Shown here: positions 13,501 to 26,200 of the stretch, one piece after another
Position numbering within the stretch: position 1 is the first letter of the stretch
Layout: the number at the start of each line of letters is the position of its first letter
NCBI RefSeq assembly: GCF_051014685.1
Contig: NC_135055.1
Coordinates: 5,196,001 to 5,260,000 of the forward strand
DNA: 64,000 nt
Source: Ptiloglossa arizonensis
Lineage: Eukaryota; Arthropoda; Insecta; Hymenoptera; Colletidae
Direction of reading: 5' to 3'
Notes under the pieces: model-generated
The model's input: only the letters and a program-made list of their open reading frames with translations
What the model was told of the DNA's origin: nothing
Database searches by the model: none
Made by a program: the position numbers and the translations under genes

Positions 13501-15476
13501 GATGGTTAGAATACTTTTGTTACTTCCGAATATATGTTTCTTTCTGACCATTTGATACTTTACTTTTTAACTCAGAACGACCACATTGATCAATTTTATT
13601 TGCATTATTATAACGAGGAAACATATACAAGTTTAAGTATATGAAAATATGATACATGGTAGAGAAAGCAAGGTGCGAAAGGAAAAGAAAAATTACAATT
13701 ACAATTATCGTGATATAAGAAACGAAACTTATTTATCTTTAGATTTCCGTGCTATAGTATACGAGGTTTCGTATGCATTATAATTTACCTCGAAGAAATG
13801 TCGAGTTTACTTGTATTGGATCAATAAATCGATCGATTTCACCATCTTTACGTAACCTTGATCGTTTGTTCGAAGCAATTTCAAGAATGACCTTGAAATC
13901 TGTACACCTGTGACCTTGACAAATTTTCAATAATACAGTACCTCTTTTGACAGTATCCTAAGAAGAAATCATTATAATTATTTAGTTTGATTACGACAAA
14001 TGAATCAATTGTGTCTAATAGAATTTTGTTACATGCTTAGTGTGAAATGAATAGTACGTCAATAGTATTGGAAACGATCACGGTGTTGATTAACGTTCTT
14101 TCAACTGCAGGTGTTTCAACGTTTGCGCAATCGTCGCATACCACCGCGCAACCGGAAGAGAATTTCGAGTTCAAGGACAATTCCGATCTCTACAACGACG
14201 ATTACCTAACGCGACAGCCAGTAGGGACGTTACCTGCCTCGGCGATGTACGATGAGGGCATGATGCAAAAGAACCCGGAAATTTCGTCACGATACTCGTT
14301 CGTCGATCCCAGAATAACTCATGCTAACGCGATTTCGGATCGATACTACACCAGACACGTGGCTGCTAATGGATTGTCCAAGAAGCAAGACTTCAAGGTA
14401 ATCTATTCTATTTTTCTATTTTCATCTCTATCTTGGACCTGGTTCTCCCGCAATCTGCTCATTTACTGGTCTCCAAATGAATTTCTCAATAGGTCGCTCG
14501 ATAAGTTCTGTCGTTCGATAAGAAACGGAGCTATTAGGTTCGTCGTTTTATTTTCCTAAAGATGGTACTACTGTTTGATGAACATGTGAAGTTTCATGTA
14601 GATCGGTCGACTCGTTCGTACATTCAAAATTGAAGCGTCACGGTATCTTTTTACAATGGAAAAGACGACAAAACTTATCGAACCAACTACTAGCCTTTGT
14701 CAAAATAAAAGAAATCCTTCCAAGAAGCTTATTATTTACCTCGAGTATCGATTGACTAATATACACGAAGCGTATTCAACAAAAATAATTCATACTGCAC
14801 CCCTTATTTCCCAATTATTCTTTCCAAAATATTCTCACCTAACCTAAGCCTAGAATTAACTGATCGATAAAATAAAGAAGCCTTTCTGAGAGACTCACGT
14901 CACAGTAAGATCGCACCAGCTTCTTCACTAGCTGATCGTTCTTGTTGTTCCTCGAAATCACTCCGTTTCGCTGTACTTGTATTTATTTATTAAACACGAG
15001 GACGGTGACTCTTGATCCTGGGTCTTCATAAACACTGTTGATCGCAACGGCAGGTGTTCCACGAGATCCCGACCAGCTCGCTGATGCTTACCAACTACGA
15101 TCCCTTCTATTCTCCGCTGTTGTCACGTCTCGACGCTGTCTTCTCCCGATTGGGTCACACGACGGAGGGCTGCAGGGAGTACGCGGTGTGCGCGATGTAT
15201 CGAAGCCCAGCTCGTTACGCACCCTACTCGAATCTGGTCTCCGCGCAGCTGTCCAGAGAGCTGAACGAGCTACGAAGGCCCAGCAGCGACAATCCCGATG
15301 TGCTACGGTTCTTCCGATACATGAAGGCCGCGAAGGACGGCCAAGATGGCGTGAAGTGCGAGGACGCGTACACGAATTGCGCTGTGGCGCGCGAGGACGA
15401 GGCTCTCAGACAGAATCAGGCCATCCTGGCAACCTACCAGGACATCGACAAACTGGTCCACGCGAGGAAGCTCTAG
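10501..15476 (+). CDS. Osiris-like (DUF1676-type) secreted/membrane protein with an unusual 4-Cys C-terminal region (gene A)
   Basis: Predicted join 10501-11044, 12910-13083, 14111-14397, 15054-15476; 475 aa; introns are phase 1, 1 and 0 with GT..AG ends. Residues 1-23 form a signal peptide. The N-terminal half has several N-glycosylation sequons (first at N32) and a stretch resembling the region before the hydrophobic module in Osiris proteins (SLLDKVRRYAREHVVKIRL, ending ARTFFN). Residues 186-238 are strongly hydrophobic, containing GLKKLLLPLIFG. Exon 4 carries Cys375, Cys381, Cys437 and Cys444 in a compact domain with AMYRSPARYAPYSNLVSA. Odd points: no N-terminal cysteine pair, no DLAY motif near the end, and unusual length for the family. 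The second exon start at 12910 rather than 12921 was chosen because only it keeps the frame. Family membership is inferred from the hydrophobic module, intron phase and neighbours; an ortholog number is not assigned. Confidence 0.8.
12256..12378. repeat. 63-bp tandem duplication in intron 1 of gene A
   Basis: GAAAAATAATTTTAATCTAC starts at 12271 and again at 12334. The flanking TTAGCGTATTCCCAACGAT is also duplicated with one change. Confidence 0.85.
13247..13455. mobile_element. Short TIR element (MITE), copy 1, intron 2 of gene A
   Basis: The ends are inverted repeats: CGATAAGTTTTGTCGTT near the left end and AACGACAAAACTTATCG near the right. Both ends are bounded by TA. The interior (TTAGGTTCGTCGTTTCATTT, then GATGGTACTACTGTTTGATG) is shared with the copy at 14490-14689. 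About 209 bp, with no coding capacity. TA-bounded termini fit a Tc1/mariner-type non-autonomous element; that assignment is inference. Confidence 0.8.
14490..14689. mobile_element. Short TIR element (MITE), copy 2, intron 3 of gene A
   Basis: Same family and orientation as 13247-13455: left end TCGATAAGTTCTGTCGTTC, right end GACGACAAAACTTATCGA, both next to TA. The interior matches copy 1 over nearly its full length with small indels. About 200 bp, non-coding. Confidence 0.8.
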
Positions 15477-18400
15477 AAAAGGATCTCTCGAGGCCTTTGG
15501 AGTTGCTTTTCAGCGAACGACAGCACGAATCCTAGGACTGAAAGACTGATCGAAGGACGTTTCTGTGTTTTTGTCGGTAGCATTGTCGAGGGACGATACT
15601 TTTTGTCTGATAGTCGGTATGCAGGTACGGGAGAATCCCTCTGACGAAATTGTGTGTTAAATTTCAGCAGCTGCTGAGGACAGGAACTTAGGGTAGGATG
15701 CAAGGGAGGTCTAGTTATCTCGAGTCAAACTCTTTTGTTAGTGGTGGATACTATTGTAGTTTGTGGTCTCATGGATCAATGAAGTTGTAGACTTAGATTC
15801 GATGGAACTTTGAATGTCCTAAGAGCAAACATTTTTAAGATTGGAAGCTTGGGCTCTTGTATCTCGTACTCGATGATTTTAAAAGGCGAGAGGATTAGTT
15901 ATTGTGAGTGAAATTTTCATGGTAGTTGTGCACGCTACGAGGTAGATGTTTTCAGTTCGTTGTTTCTGATCATTGACGAAATCTTCGGTACACAATTCAC
16001 GTTTAAAGGTACGAGGGAGCCTCGGGAAGGTTTTTCGTGGATAATTATAGAACCGAGGTTGTAGGTCGTACAAGTAGCGCGGAACTGGACCGACTGTGGT
16101 TATTTATAAGCGAAGTTGAGGTAGTTGGACCGATTTGGAGCCCAGATTCGATGGCTACGAGAGATTAGTGCTCCAGAAACCTGGCAACTCGAGTGTAGAT
16201 AAATGTATAATGGGGCACTCGGTTATTTGGGTAGATTGCTTAAATTGGATGTTTATTTCACTGGGTCGGTTTTATTCACTTTGTGGTTGGAGTATATGGG
16301 TATGGGATTTCGGATATGTGGGTATATGGACGTTGAGTTGGTTTGTGTATTTACGAATTCTAATGTTCGATTGGCGAAAGATCTTTTGAGACGTGTAGAT
16401 ATTTGGGACACGCTCTATGCGGGCATTGAAATCTCCATGTACAGTATGTTCGAAGGTAAGTGTCTTTTACGATAACCTTTAAACTACCGATTTTACGAAA
16501 TATCGATAGAGGGAAAATTTGTTCCATTTTTCCTGTAAAATTTGATGGAGGGGGAACAATATTTTTATCTTTATTCGTTGAGGGTTATTTCAAGGTCAAT
16601 TTGATTTTTTCGAACGGCTTGTTATACCTTTTTATTAGTATTATATTGGACAAAAAAGAAACGAATTTAGGGGGGTGTGAAATGGCATTGTACCAGATCA
16701 TACGAGATCGGAAATCATGCTTTCATTACGAGGAAGATGCTTATTTCATTCTTAATCTTCTGCGACATTAATTGTTATTCAAGAAAAATGTTTAGTATGC
16801 CATCTAAAGAAATTAAATTAACCTTGAAACATTCTTCAAAAAATGAAAATAAAAATATCATTATTATCCCGTCATATCCTACTAGAAAAATAGAAAAGTT
16901 CCTCTACCTTCATCCCATTGAATCAGTAGTTTAGCTGTTATTTAAATCATATATCGAGACATCCTGTACATTACAGATGTAGGATCTTAACACACATTTG
17001 CATATCCAGTTATTCCAGGTATCGGAAGTTTCTCTTCTTAAATGTTTGTGCTCTTAGTCTTACCATCATTTAGACATTCACCTCATTGTATAAATATGTC
17101 AAACATTCTAGACTTAGGTATCGAAGCCTCCATAAGAAAATATTTATATTCAAAGATATTGGATGATAAAAGTATCTTTTTCTAGATATCGACAAATTTT
17201 TAATTGCCCAGATAATGATACCACAAAATTCGAATAATCATTCTATCGGAGAAAATGAATAACAAATATAGAATAAAACTTTCTTCTTACAATGTATATG
17301 TGCCTCGAAAAATATTCAAAATCGATTTTCTTGTAAGCAATGCGTAGAACCAAAAAATTGTATATTATATTTTCGATCGATTTTCTCATGTAGAATGATC
17401 ACCTCGAGAGTCGTATCTATCAGTTACCAGACAACCTATATTTCAAAGACTCGCAGTATCTCGAGAGTCATCCTACCTGCATACCGACATCGGGTTATCG
17501 TTTTCAAAGTTGTAAAAGTATATTCTTCCGAATCAGTGCGGTCACGGTTGACTTTGTGATCGGTTATCGTTCGAACAATCCATACAACCGATGTCCCAAA
17601 ACCAGGACCCGAAGACGCTCATCGTCAGTCACAGAATCATTTCGTGCCGTTCGAGAGGTTGACAGCGAGACGAAGAAACGATGACGACTACATCGACCAC
17701 GGTGATAACGGTACATGCTATCCAGCTAGATTAGTGTATACATCATCGTTGGTATTCAAATGTGACGTTGTTGCGTAATAGATGGCTTGTCGAGGGCAGA
17801 TACTGGTTCACGTGAACGTGAAAGCTTCAAGAAGATTCCGAGCAGCTTTCAGCGTGTATATTATATTGGAAGAGGGACTTCAGAAAATATTGCGTATTCG
17901 AAGACTTTAATTTATTGAGTAATAAGTGGAACAGAACGTAACCTCGAGCATGACGATTTGAGGTGTTCTGAAAGCAGGTCTCTGCAATGCCATATTTATT
18001 TGAATGCAAACCAGGCACACCTATGTACGATTGATGCCGTTGTTGTCGGTTTGACGCGTGTAATTTCAATTTTCTTCGTAATTCATTTCTAAACACAAAG
18101 AACACGAATAATGAAAACGTGATTGAATTCACGACAGCTTCGATCTCTCAAAGAAGAGATTCAACCTTCTCAAGGACACTGGCGCGCACGTACGTTGAAT
18201 TATTCTTTAACATTGTGCCTCAGAGGTGAACGTGAACGAAATTGTGAGTAAATATTCTCGATTAAATTTCTCAGTAACGTAACGTGGCAACTTTGTCGAG
18301 AAATTGACAGCGTGTTACAATTTTCCAAAAGTGATAGAAAAAAATAATTCGCAATACTTTCTGGGACACTCTGATAAATAACACGCTGAATCGAACGTTT

Positions 18401-21195
18401 CCAGGTACAAGCTTCCCCTCGACTCGGCCTAATGCATACTGTCGCGGAACATCGTGGCGTCGCGACGTCGACGACGCCCCGATCTTCCGAACGACGGGGC
18501 CCGTGGCGATTCACCATTTAGCGATAATTACAGCACCGTAGTGAATTATCGGTACAACGCGGAGCCCGGGACCGTGACGCCATTTTAATTTATCACTAAA
18601 CCCTCCTCCCCCTGGTCCCTCTGAAAATCCCGCGTCGCCCGGCGCTCCGCGAGATTAGTGTATTTATTTCGCGTGCGTTAATTTATTAATCGTCCCCCAC
18701 TTCCCTGAACGAGTCAATTGTTCATTTATTTATTCGAGCAGGACGAGCCGCGTCCATGTGTACAGTGCGCCAATAAATGCTGTGACTCCGAAACGAAAAT
18801 TTTTTTTTCTTTTTTTTTTTTTTCTTAAATCAGTTTAGGAGTTACGCAATGGAAGATACTCAGAGGAATATCGCGTCGACGCGTGTAACCGGATTGGATC
18901 TATTCCAGCTCCAGTGAAATTTACGTTTACGAAACGACGGCGGACACGTAAGGGCCTTAACGAACATTAACGCGAAAAATACATGTAGAAGTCGCGGGAG
19001 AAAACGAAAGGATGACGCACACGGTTGATCATTGGATCACGAAGGAAAGTTCAACTCCATCTCGTTCTTCGCTGTTCCTCGTCCCCCTTTGTTCGAAACC
19101 GTCCTGTTCCGGTACCTACATCCGGGCGACCGCTTTCACTTTCGATTTTTAAGCGTCCTTTTCCCCCCCACTCCGTCCGTCGGGCCCGCCGGGCTCCGTT
19201 GGGCCCAGCGACCGACCCACGGATCCTTCCCCCACCACCGCCAGCGACGGTGTTCGTATAAATGAGACGGCTGAACGCCGGCGGATGCGTCTCATTGATC
19301 CAGGTTCATCCTCCCGAGGTTATTGGTCGTGATTAATACCTGTAACGCGAGCACGGGGCCTCTTGACTGCGAGATAAGGTGAGAATGGCGCCCCACGGCG
19401 AGTGTAAACTTTGTTAATATCGACTCGCAGGGCGTTTTAGGGTAGGATGGGTGCTTCGAGTTCGGGACGAGACTATTTGCGTTCGTTCGCGAAGACTTTG
19501 AATCAACGATTGTGTATGTGGCAAAGTTGAAATTCATCCGATTTAAACTTTTCGACGGTGATCTTATTCTTCTTAACATTGGTTCTGTTTGACGTATACC
19601 ACTTTGATATCGGATTTTCGATTGTAGATACAACAGAAATTGGAGTTCCGTAGATTCCGATCAAGAAGCGAAGGTTGCAATGTTATCAATTATAATTGTA
19701 ATTTTCAAAATTAATGTCTCGTGTTCTGGGAAATTTAACAAAATTTGCTCGGGATAATATTCGAAACCAGAAATTCTTGAAACTCTCGAACGTTTAGAAA
19801 GTCTTTGTTTAGAAACGTGAAAATCTCTGATTCTAATAATCTTGAAAATCAGATAATTATTGAATTACGTCATTTTTCGTTTGCACGGCTGTTAAAATCG
19901 AGGGTAGGTTTAAAATAATAAGAAAATGTTTTTCCAAATAGAGAATTTATTAAGAAATTGTCAATAATTAACAATCTCGTGTAAGAGGTCGTTGGATTTA
20001 GATATTTTAATATTTCTAAAGAAACGTTTTTTAAATATTCAAGACTTTCAGAAATATTCGAAATTCACGGATGTCCCGAGCGTATTACTATAGATCTCAT
20101 AATTAGTCTTAGAAGTCACGTTTTGAGTAAAATTACTACAATAGATTTTTCCCTACGACAATACTTTATTACTGATTCAGTGTACTTGGTTCGATGTGAA
20201 ATTGTCAGCGAATAATTTGAACTATGTAATTTCTGTCTAGAATACTATAGATTAAGTCATTGTTAATCCCAAAGATCGATATTGACAGTTGTATCTAGAG
20301 TACGGTAACCGTTGCAGATTTTCTGCAACGTTTACACTTTCTCTACCTCATGGTCTTACGTGCAATCCGGTTCAGAGGATAAATTATTCAAATGTCCTTC
20401 CTAATTTAAAACCAGCACATCAAGCGAGAACAATCATAGTACCAGTGATTATCTTCCATTTCTTGTATCAAAAATTCCAAATTCTCCAAGAATCTTCCTT
20501 TTAAGAATCTATTCTCGGTCCATCGACCTCGATACCTGTCTGCCCTTCTCCTAAAACCTCGACACTTTCACGAGTCTGTAACGATCAAGATGAAATCGTA
20601 TTAGAGTGTAGTCTATACCCCAGTTAGAAGTTATGGAAAATTCGGGACTCGTACCGTTGATCGCTGCGTCGATCGGTGTAACGAATGCCGCGCACGCGCG
20701 ACCGGAATACAAGGTTACGGACCCGATTCCACGCCAACCGAGGCCTCCCATTGGTTCGAGGGGTTAACGGCACTTCGGTACTCACCGTGCAGCTACGCTC
20801 GTAGTTGCTCGCCGATAGACATTGAGTGCGGTTCGTGAGTCACGAGCGTCGTTTTCTTCTCCCTCCCATCGAACCCGTGAAACGATGTCGTTCGTTGACG
20901 CGTCCCGAAAATCGATCAGTTGACGAACATCGCCAAGACATCGACGTCGATTTTTTTCACTTGGAACCGATCAATCTGAAATCGTCGACTCCCTTATTTC
21001 CTGTCAATCTACGGAACAATTTCGTCATGTATCTACGCATTACGATATATTTTCTCATCGTTTGATCGACGTGTACGAACCGGGTGATACGAAGTCGCAC
21101 ACGACCGTGTGGTATGCGCGAGCCTCGTTATAAGTGCGTGAGAATCGGTGTCGATAAAGAGATGTGACTGCAGGTACGACGTTCAGGCGAGCAGC
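15477..21195. other. Intergenic spacer between genes A and B
   Basis: Begins with the 3' untranslated region of gene A, whose polyadenylation site I could not place. A T-rich tract lies at 18799-18826. A GC-rich patch at about 18410-19310 has overlapping open frames (19025-19261, 19032-19265) that are Pro/Arg-rich and lack domains. A small hairpin, GTTGCAGATTTTCTGCAAC, lies at about 20310. The last 500 bases are GC-richer and probably include the promoter of gene B, with a weak TATA-like GTTATAAG near 21128. No other gene was recognised. Confidence 0.55.
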
Positions 21196-23262
21196 ATGCG
21201 ACTAGCGCCGTTCCTGGTAACTCATGGTCTGGTGTTGTTGTGGATGCTGTTGGTACCCTGTCAGTCGGTTACCTTCGAGGATGAACCTGCCAGTGACCAA
21301 TCCGAGGGACGTGGTAAGTGATTTTAGTTCGAGTTTTCGCTCCTCGGGATTTCAAGTTCGTGTAGGAGGGTTTCGATTAAGTTAGGGTTTTCGAACAACG
21401 CGACCAATTAGATATTAGTTTATTAGACGACTTATTAATTTTAGTGCCAATTACTCGCGCACTGTACTGTCCCCAATTTCAAGTTCCTTTAGTTAGAATA
21501 TTTCTCACGAAGATGAAGAATTGTTTTTGCTGTTAAATAACTCGTAATTAGATATTGATCGGGTCAATCGATGTGGTGTTTTGAAAAATTTGTTAATTGT
21601 GGCGTAAACTACTCGCGTATTGCGTCGCCTCCAATTTTAAGTTTCTCTAAGTACTGCATATGAAATAGTTGGCAGTGAATTGATAACGATAGAAAGGAAA
21701 ATAATACATGTTCTTTATATTGGCAGCGAATATTAATTTATTAGAGAGTAAACAATAAAGATGACATTTTCTTTGGTACGATAATACACGAGTGAATGAA
21801 ACAACCTATAGGATGACTTAGACTGATTACCAATCGTTTCTTCCAGATAACCAAGTGCCAAATCCTCAAGAACAGGTGTCTCTCAATAGAACCAGACAGG
21901 GGAAGGGTATTTTCGATTGGATCGGTCTAGGAACGGGACGAAACGTTGATCCTTATATGGCGAAAACAAATAAAGGTTGTTTGAACGGTGACCTAGCAGA
22001 ATGTTTCAAGTCCCAAGCGTTGAGTTACTTCACCGACTTCTTCGACCAACAACACTACGATCTAAACGATTACGTCAAAGTCGTGAGAATGTCGCGGGAC
22101 GTGGTGAAGGAAGTAAATCGTCAGCCGTACGAATACTCGACAGAAGCAAGGTAACCTTGGCTCGAAAGTTCATTCGTAGCTATTTGGAGACACCGAGAAA
22201 AGATATATCACGGTAGAAAATCGGAAATTAAATTTCAGGTTCACTGTCCTGATCCTCTGTAATATAGTAAATAAACTTTTCACTCGAACGATTTGTACTA
22301 TTGTAAACATCGTACGGAAATTATTGAGAGTTTTGTAAGACTAGTCCAAAATGTGATACACGATAATTCCAATCATCAGAGTCCTCAGCTTTATGGTTTC
22401 AGTACCCCATAGCGTCGAATCTTCGATCCTTTGCAATAAAAAAATTCAAATCTACATACTTTAAAAAGCACATTACTCGAATCGAGATCAAACCTAGAAT
22501 CTTGTTCGATTCTTTGAGAAAGTTTTTAATTTTTACAACGTTATCAGAATTGCTATAAAGTATAAGAAACAAATTAGGAACAATTTTTCCCTGGTGAACG
22601 CTTACATCAACGTCTTTTTTTATTTCAGATCCAGTGACTCCGAGTGGGAACAGCTCGTGAAGTTTGCCCTAAGAAAAGCCGAGAAGTTCGTGAAAACCGT
22701 GGCCATCGAGTTGCACATACCGTCCTCAGAAACTGGTGACAACGAGGTCTACGCACCTAGGTTCTTGGACGAGATTGCCGACGAGATCGACACGCTGGAG
22801 AACAAAAAGGACACTCTATTTTGTGAGCATTCTCTTCTCCATTTTCCAAGGCTCGACCAACAACTAATATAATATTCATTTCTCACAGCCCGCCATCAGC
22901 TGAAGAAACTGCTCATCCCGATGCTGATCGTTTTGAAACTGTTCAAACTGAAGCTGCTCTTATTTCTGCCACTGATACTGGGTCTGGCGTCTTTCAAGAA
23001 GTTCCTCGGCTTCCTGGCGATCGTGATACCGGGTCTGATCGGTTTCTTTAAACTCTATAAGCCTCTCACGCAGAATTATCATCCCCCTGTGTATAGTCAG
23101 AGCGGTATTGGCTACCCTTACTACAAGGAGAATGTTAATAGCTATCCTTACGCCGATCAGAATGCCCATCATGCTCCTGAGTACCAAGGAAGTTACCATA
23201 GGGACTCTGTGCCCTATGGTCAGGACCTCGCTTATCGAGGCTACCAGGAGTACCAATCGTAA
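21196..23262 (+). CDS. Osiris family (DUF1676) protein (gene B; possibly Osi2/Osi3-like)
   Basis: Predicted join 21196-21313, 21847-22150, 22629-22822, 22889-23262; 329 aa; introns phase 1, 2 and 1, all GT..AG. The first ATG gives a signal peptide with a hydrophobic core (residues 10-22). A cysteine pair, Cys84 and Cys92, sits in KGCLNGDLAECFKSQAL, the usual Osiris two-cysteine region. An amphipathic segment (KFALRKAEKFVKTVAIEL) and an acidic DEIADEIDTLENKKDTLF stretch follow, then a basic-hydrophobic module from HQLKKLLIPM to about residue 255. The tail is Tyr-rich, ending GQDLAYRGY (residues 316-324), the family's C-terminal AQxLAY-type motif. Known role of the family: cuticle and tracheal differentiation, with trafficking in endosome-like compartments. 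The ortholog number is a guess from general appearance only; family membership is firm. Confidence 0.92.
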
Positions 23263-26200
23263 GGTAGCTCAATAATTGTGAATCATATTGTACAATCAAT
23301 TTTGTTGATGTGGAAGGATCTGGATTACCCGATGAACCTAGTATTATGGGGATCTGTGTTGCTATACTTGGGGGATCTGATTTATTGTTGTTTCCATGGT
23401 TGTAACTACTTTGTGTTGTCGGATGCTAGAGGTGCTCGAGTTTGGAGGCATCAGTATTTTTATTTTCTGTTATAGCAGTTATATCTGAACCATTTATCAG
23501 TTACTTGAGGGGTTGATGAAGACGAATGTATAGAAAGTCCATAAATGTTTGCGATTGAGACTCAATGGACTTATGGTGAAATAAGTTGGTGAACCTCTCT
23601 AGTTGTTTCTATCCATATACTTTGGTGTGCTCTCTTATATTTCGCTCGATCGATGTGAAATTATTGTGAAAAATTATGAAGATTCGCACTGCTGCACGAG
23701 ATTGCCATTTTTAAGCGATGTGTTATTTAGCAATTAGGTAGCGTGTAGGAATAACGGCCATGTTTGATTCGTGGAGTGTCGAAGATCCTATTAAGTTGTA
23801 TATATTGCTTAATTGCGAATGTAGATACTTGTGGAATCACTCGTAGGTAAAATTCTACGCGTGTAAGATTATTTATTCTGTAGGTTATTTAAAAAATTAT
23901 ACGTAGGTTTATTTTACCAACAAATGTTAATGAATCCTAGTAATTAAGTACTAAGTCGCTGATTCAACGATCCACGTTTTCACTTGGAGTTAATCGATAA
24001 ACTAAAGAAGACTTACTTAACTTATTCATCTGAAACAAATTTATTTCTGCAGACACAATGTACAGTAAAAACTACTTTTCGTTTAATTCATTAAGTCGAC
24101 ACTAATAATAGATTAAAATCCTTTACTCTTTGATAATAAATGTTTTAAAAGACGCAGGAAATCGATGAAGGTTATTCAATGTCATTGAGGTTATTCAGGT
24201 CAGGCAGTGGTGAGTGATCACTGTGTCATGGAACTTGACTGCATCAGATGCCTTTCTATAGTGAGGCAGGAAAAGAAAGTATGAATTATTATAAATTTCC
24301 ATATCTATTTAATTTTCTACTGAAATTCTTGCAAATTTTATCCTTTCGTTTTTAAAAACGGACTAATGTATCGATTACACAGGTCGTGTAATACGTAGGT
24401 ATGACTATATAATGTAATATGATCGAAACACAGTGTTTATACAAAGTGTAAACCACTTTCTTAACATTATAATAATATCAGAGGTGCCAACAAGACTCTC
24501 GTTTCCCTATTCATCATTGTAGTTTCAGCGATTTGTTGATAACAGTCCACGGTATCCGACGAAACGGAAATTGTAGTTGAACTGGGTCACCGGAAATGGA
24601 AAACGAAATCTTAAAGGTGGATCAGTAACATTGGCAACAGTCATCTGGTTTAACTAAGACGTATAGCGCAACGAGATAACGGGTACTTAATACAAAAAAT
24701 TAGTGTCCTAATTTGATTTTCTGTTTTATTTTTCGTAAATTTTTTTTATATCGAAATTACGCTGCTGACACGTCGTAGAAAGTTAATTCCTCGTCGACAC
24801 GCGATTGGTTCTCGTTTTTTCTAACTGACAAGTGGAATTTGCATCTTGGAATATCTTTTTCGAATTTAAAAATATTCAATTAGTTTCGGATAAATATCAA
24901 AGAACTCTAATGGAATTTATACAACAGATTATATCTATTTTATTTGCGAGTGATTTTCTCATACATATATAATTTTGGACGAAATGAATTTTTGTTAATT
25001 TTCAGCAACTTGAATATTTGCATCTAGAGAAATAATTTTTTTCTCGGTTAAGAATTGAATAAAAATACCATTGTTTCGTTCGTTTCGGATCGATTTTCAG
25101 CAACGAATGGTTTTCTAATCGCAGCTGGTTCCAACACCCAATAATTATCTTAATTCTATCCGTTCGACTAGAATCGGTGCCGTTTAATGGCGCTTGAAAA
25201 TGGCCCGAAAGTGGTTTTACGATGCATTCCAGAAATATCTGACCTCGGTGCATCCGATTTCCCGTTTTCTTGCATTTCTGCGACCCGCCATTAATTTTCC
25301 CAACCGGAAGTCGTGGGAAAACGGGGCCATCGACCGCCGCGCGAACCGATTATCTTTCAAAGCCACGCCCGCCCATTCCGTTTTGATCGCGCCGATTTAA
25401 CGTAAATTATCGTTGATGTCGATAAAATATTGCTTCGACAATGCGAGAGAAAATCGCATACATCGTCTACCAGTTCTTTCTTTTTTGAAACAACCTCGTG
25501 TTGAAAGGCCAACTATTCTGGATTGAGGCTGAAATAAACAAATTTTCACCAAGTCGACTCCAATTTCGTAGCACCGTTAATCATAGTAAACGGTTCGTCG
25601 AGTTTCAGGAATAAAAATGTTCTCCTTGAACCTATCGAAGGAAAAGTAGAAAAAAAAATTTGGCGAGTTAACTTTTTATTTTTTAGACTGAATCGTTTAA
25701 ATCGATCCCCTCGAATGTCTCGGAAACTATTTATTATATAAAATGAATGTTTCGTACGAAAGTTATATGGTTTTTGCGGGAAAATAATTTAGAGGGTTAG
25801 AATTTTTTTATGAACGTATAGAGGATGACCAAAGGACAAGTTTGTTTTCTTTTACGAATGTATATGTTTTTTGACACACTTATCAATCTAGTTCGTCCTT
25901 TTTTTTTAAGTATTGAGCTATTTTTGTCGAAAAATCATTCGTTGAGGAGATACAAAAAATACAGTTTATCGAGAAGGGGATAGAGAGAGAATAAACTTTT
26001 TTATTCAGGTCGGAGAACGTATTACTGGTAGAAGTTTGCAATATTGAAATTTAAATATTTTCTTAACTAATTGTCTTTCGATTTGATAGTTTCTTTTTTA
26101 TAGGAAATAACGAGTCGGATGAACTAGTGTATCAATGAAACATATGTATTCTTCTTTTTAATATTTTTTACAGAGCCGTTTAACGACACCGCAGATTCAG

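Noticed and set aside
15038..15535. 165-codon frame overlapping exon 4 of gene A
   Set aside because: Shadow of the real exon in another frame; lacks the conserved-looking cysteine domain and continues past the real stop without features.
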